A DNA stretch of 7,344 nucleotides, from NCBI RefSeq assembly GCF_014672695.1, contig NZ_CP053923.1, forward strand, positions 1,522,548 through 1,529,891. The letters run 5' to 3'. The notes below the pieces were generated by a model. That model did not search any database. It had not been told where the DNA came from and worked only from the letters and a program-made list of their open reading frames with translations. This stretch comes from Defluviicoccus vanus (GTDB lineage Bacteria > Pseudomonadota > Alphaproteobacteria > Rhodospirillales > Defluviicoccaceae). Below are positions 5,789 to 7,344 of the stretch, one piece after another; position 1 is the first letter of the stretch; each line of letters starts with the position of its first letter. Position numbers and translations under genes: made by a program.

Positions 5789-7344
5789 ATGACCAAGTAT
5801 AAGCACATCCAGGAGGTGATCGACGGCCCGGCCAATGAACCCAATGCAGGGCTGATAGACGAGGCGATCAAAGAGCTTACGTCGCTGCGAGACGCGCGTG
5901 AGTTCGCTCTGGTCGACGCGTTGGCCGAGGCGCTGAAGAAAAAGTCCGACGATCCCAGCATATCGAGGTTGCAGGCGCAGAGCCTGATCGAGCTCAGCAA
6001 GGTCGGTGACGCGATCGACATTCTCGACGCGTTGATCGGCAAATTACCCGCTCCCCATCCGGAGATCCTCGAAGCGGTGGGCCTGAAAGGACGTGCGTAT
6101 AAGCAGACTTTCTTTGACGCGCGCGACAAGACCTCTCCGCGTGCCTTGGAGGCGATCGAAAAATCACTGGCCGAATACAAACGGGCCTACGACCTGCCGC
6201 CCGGCCGAAATGCGTGGCCTGGCTTGAACGTTCTGGCGATTACCGCGTTCGCCGAGCGAAACGGGATCGCCGTGGCGGTGAGTATCGACAAGCGCGCCCT
6301 GGCAAGAGAAGTGCTCGACTCCCTCGATCAAACCCCTCCGGAAAAACGCGACAACTGGTACCACGCCTCGCGTGCCGAGGCTTACCTCGGTTTGGGCGAT
6401 CTCGATGCGGTTGAAGCGCATATCGGACGCTATGTCCGCAGCGAAGCGACGAACGCCTTCGCCCTTGCCGGCACGTTGCGGCAGTTCCGCGATCTCTGGG
6501 GGCTGGACCAACAGATCCCGCAGGGGAGCGGGATCATGGACGCTCTGCGTGCGGCGCTGGCGAACAAGCCGGATGGCCGGATCGAGGTGGCGCCGGGCGA
6601 TGGCCAAACAGCCGCAACTCGGACGCCACCGACCCCCGAGCAGTTGCAGAAAATTCTCGGCGTCGATGGCATGAAGGGCTACGAGTGGCTGGTCAGGGGC
6701 CTCATGGTTGCGCGTGCGGTCGGCGTCATCAGCATGCAGACGGGCACGCGCGTGGGGACCGGATTTCTCGTCCGCGGTGGCGACCTGATCCCCTCGCTCG
6801 GCGATGAACGAATCCTGATGACCAATGCGCATGTCATCAGCGAGCCGCCGATGGGTGAAGCGGTTGCGCCCGATGCCGCCAGGGTTGCCTTCGATGCCGT
6901 CGACCGGGCGCATTTCTACACGTTCCCGGAACTCATCTGGCAGTCGGGTCCTGACCACCTCGATTGCACGCTGCTTCGCCTGAACGAACAGCCGCAGGGT
7001 GTGGAGCCGCTGGTGCTGAACAAGTACCTGCCCATCCTGGTGCGTGACGAAAACAGGAAGAAGCCGCGGGTCTATGTGATCGGCTATCCACGCGGAGGCG
7101 ATCTCGCCTTTTCACTTCAGGACAACACCCTGATCGATCATGAGGGGCCAACTGAGGGACGTCCACCGGACGCGGCGGTGCGGCGGCTGCACTACCGTGC
7201 GCCGACCGAGCCTGGAAGTTCGGGAAGCCCTGTGTTCGAAGAGTCCCTGTGGCGGGTCGTGGCGCTGCACCACGCCGGCGATAAGGCGATGCAGCGATTG
7301 AATGGCGTGGCAGGGACGTGGCCGGCAAACGAAGGCATCTGGAT
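5789..7344 (+). CDS. TPR-like (TRAFs-binding / TPR-S type) domain fused to a trypsin-like protease, 3' end outside window
   Basis: The frame is open from 5789 to the last base (518 complete codons), so the C terminus is missing only because the window ends. Residues 1-250 are helical repeats. They include LKGRAYKQTFFDA (99-111) and NAWPGLNVLAI (141-151), matching the GRIYKD...YxGIN signature of the MAP3K TRAFs-binding domain and its bacterial TPR-S-like relatives, which are thought to sense ligands or bind partners. A Pro/Thr linker (about 258-280) and the helix PEQLQKILG lead into a chymotrypsin-fold protease: GTGFLV, His348 (MTNAHVIS), Asp392 (HLDCTLL) and Ser478 (GSSGSPV), followed by VALHHAG near the substrate pocket. 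The triad is complete. No signal peptide is seen, so a cytoplasmic location is likely. A sensor-plus-protease layout next to a two-headed protease suggests that the two act together, with the repeats controlling or targeting proteolysis (inference). Confidence 0.93.
   Translation, partial: MTKYKHIQEVIDGPANEPNAGLIDEAIKELTSLRDAREFALVDALAEALKKKSDDPSISRLQAQSLIELSKVGDAIDILDALIGKLPAPHPEILEAVGLKGRAYKQTFFDARDKTSPRALEAIEKSLAEYKRAYDLPPGRNAWPGLNVLAITAFAERNGIAVAVSIDKRALAREVLDSLDQTPPEKRDNWYHASRAEAYLGLGDLDAVEAHIGRYVRSEATNAFALAGTLRQFRDLWGLDQQIPQGSGIMDALRAALANKPDGRIEVAPGDGQTAATRTPPTPEQLQKILGVDGMKGYEWLVRGLMVARAVGVISMQTGTRVGTGFLVRGGDLIPSLGDERILMTNAHVISEPPMGEAVAPDAARVAFDAVDRAHFYTFPELIWQSGPDHLDCTLLRLNEQPQGVEPLVLNKYLPILVRDENRKKPRVYVIGYPRGGDLAFSLQDNTLIDHEGPTEGRPPDAAVRRLHYRAPTEPGSSGSPVFEESLWRVVALHHAGDKAMQRLNGVAGTWPANEGIW

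Noticed and set aside
5607..5792. Small 61-codon frame between the two protease genes
   Set aside because: It has a non-ATG start and no Shine-Dalgarno, overlaps the start of the next gene and has no recognisable content.
4658..5806. Long minus-strand open frame of 382 codons opposite the trypsin domain
   Set aside because: The sense strand has an unmistakable protease with a complete triad. The antisense product shows no family motif and is a GC-driven shadow.
1..7344. CRISPR array, tRNA or rRNA genes
   Set aside because: I saw no regularly spaced direct repeats, no tRNA-like cloverleaf and no rRNA signature sequence on either strand.

Overview
The window is GC-rich (my impression, not counted) and carries IS21-, IS256- and IS5-family debris of kinds common in alphaproteobacteria. 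That makes an alphaproteobacterium (Rhizobiales or Rhodospirillales-like) the best guess, but no housekeeping gene or rRNA confirms it. The layout has two halves: decayed mobile elements (about 1-2520), then two large, apparently intact protease genes on the + strand (2747 to the window end).

Left half. Positions 1-493 hold the catalytic core of an IS21 IstA transposase, cut off where an IS256-family element begins near 494. The IS256 transposase (start 550, perfect Shine-Dalgarno) is recognisable only to about 1563. It keeps both catalytic aspartates and the CxxH motif, but the conserved NAIES block with the catalytic glutamate is missing. From about 1676 to 2160 the minus strand carries degenerate, frameshifted coding sequence, very tentatively a MobA/MobL-type relaxase remnant. 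From 2190 to 2520 the minus strand carries an in-frame-stopped, frameshifted piece of an IS5-family transposase. Positions 2521-2746 show no convincing gene.

Right half. The first gene (2747-5602, 951 aa) joins a complete subtilisin-like S8 protease (Asp178, His219, Asn308, Ser375) to a complete trypsin-like protease (His730, Asp794, Ser902) through a long helix-prone linker, with no signal peptide. After a 186-base gap, the second gene (5789 to beyond 7344) encodes an N-terminal TPR-like domain resembling the MAP3K TRAFs-binding / TPR-S sensor domain, followed by another trypsin-like protease (His348, Asp392, Ser478). It is open at the window edge.

Interpretation (inference). The pair carries three serine protease active sites in two apparently cytoplasmic proteins. 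One partner has a helical-repeat domain of a type found fused to effectors in predicted bacterial conflict systems. With the adjoining transposon graveyard, this fits a horizontally mobile defence or programmed-proteolysis module. No function can be proved from sequence alone.
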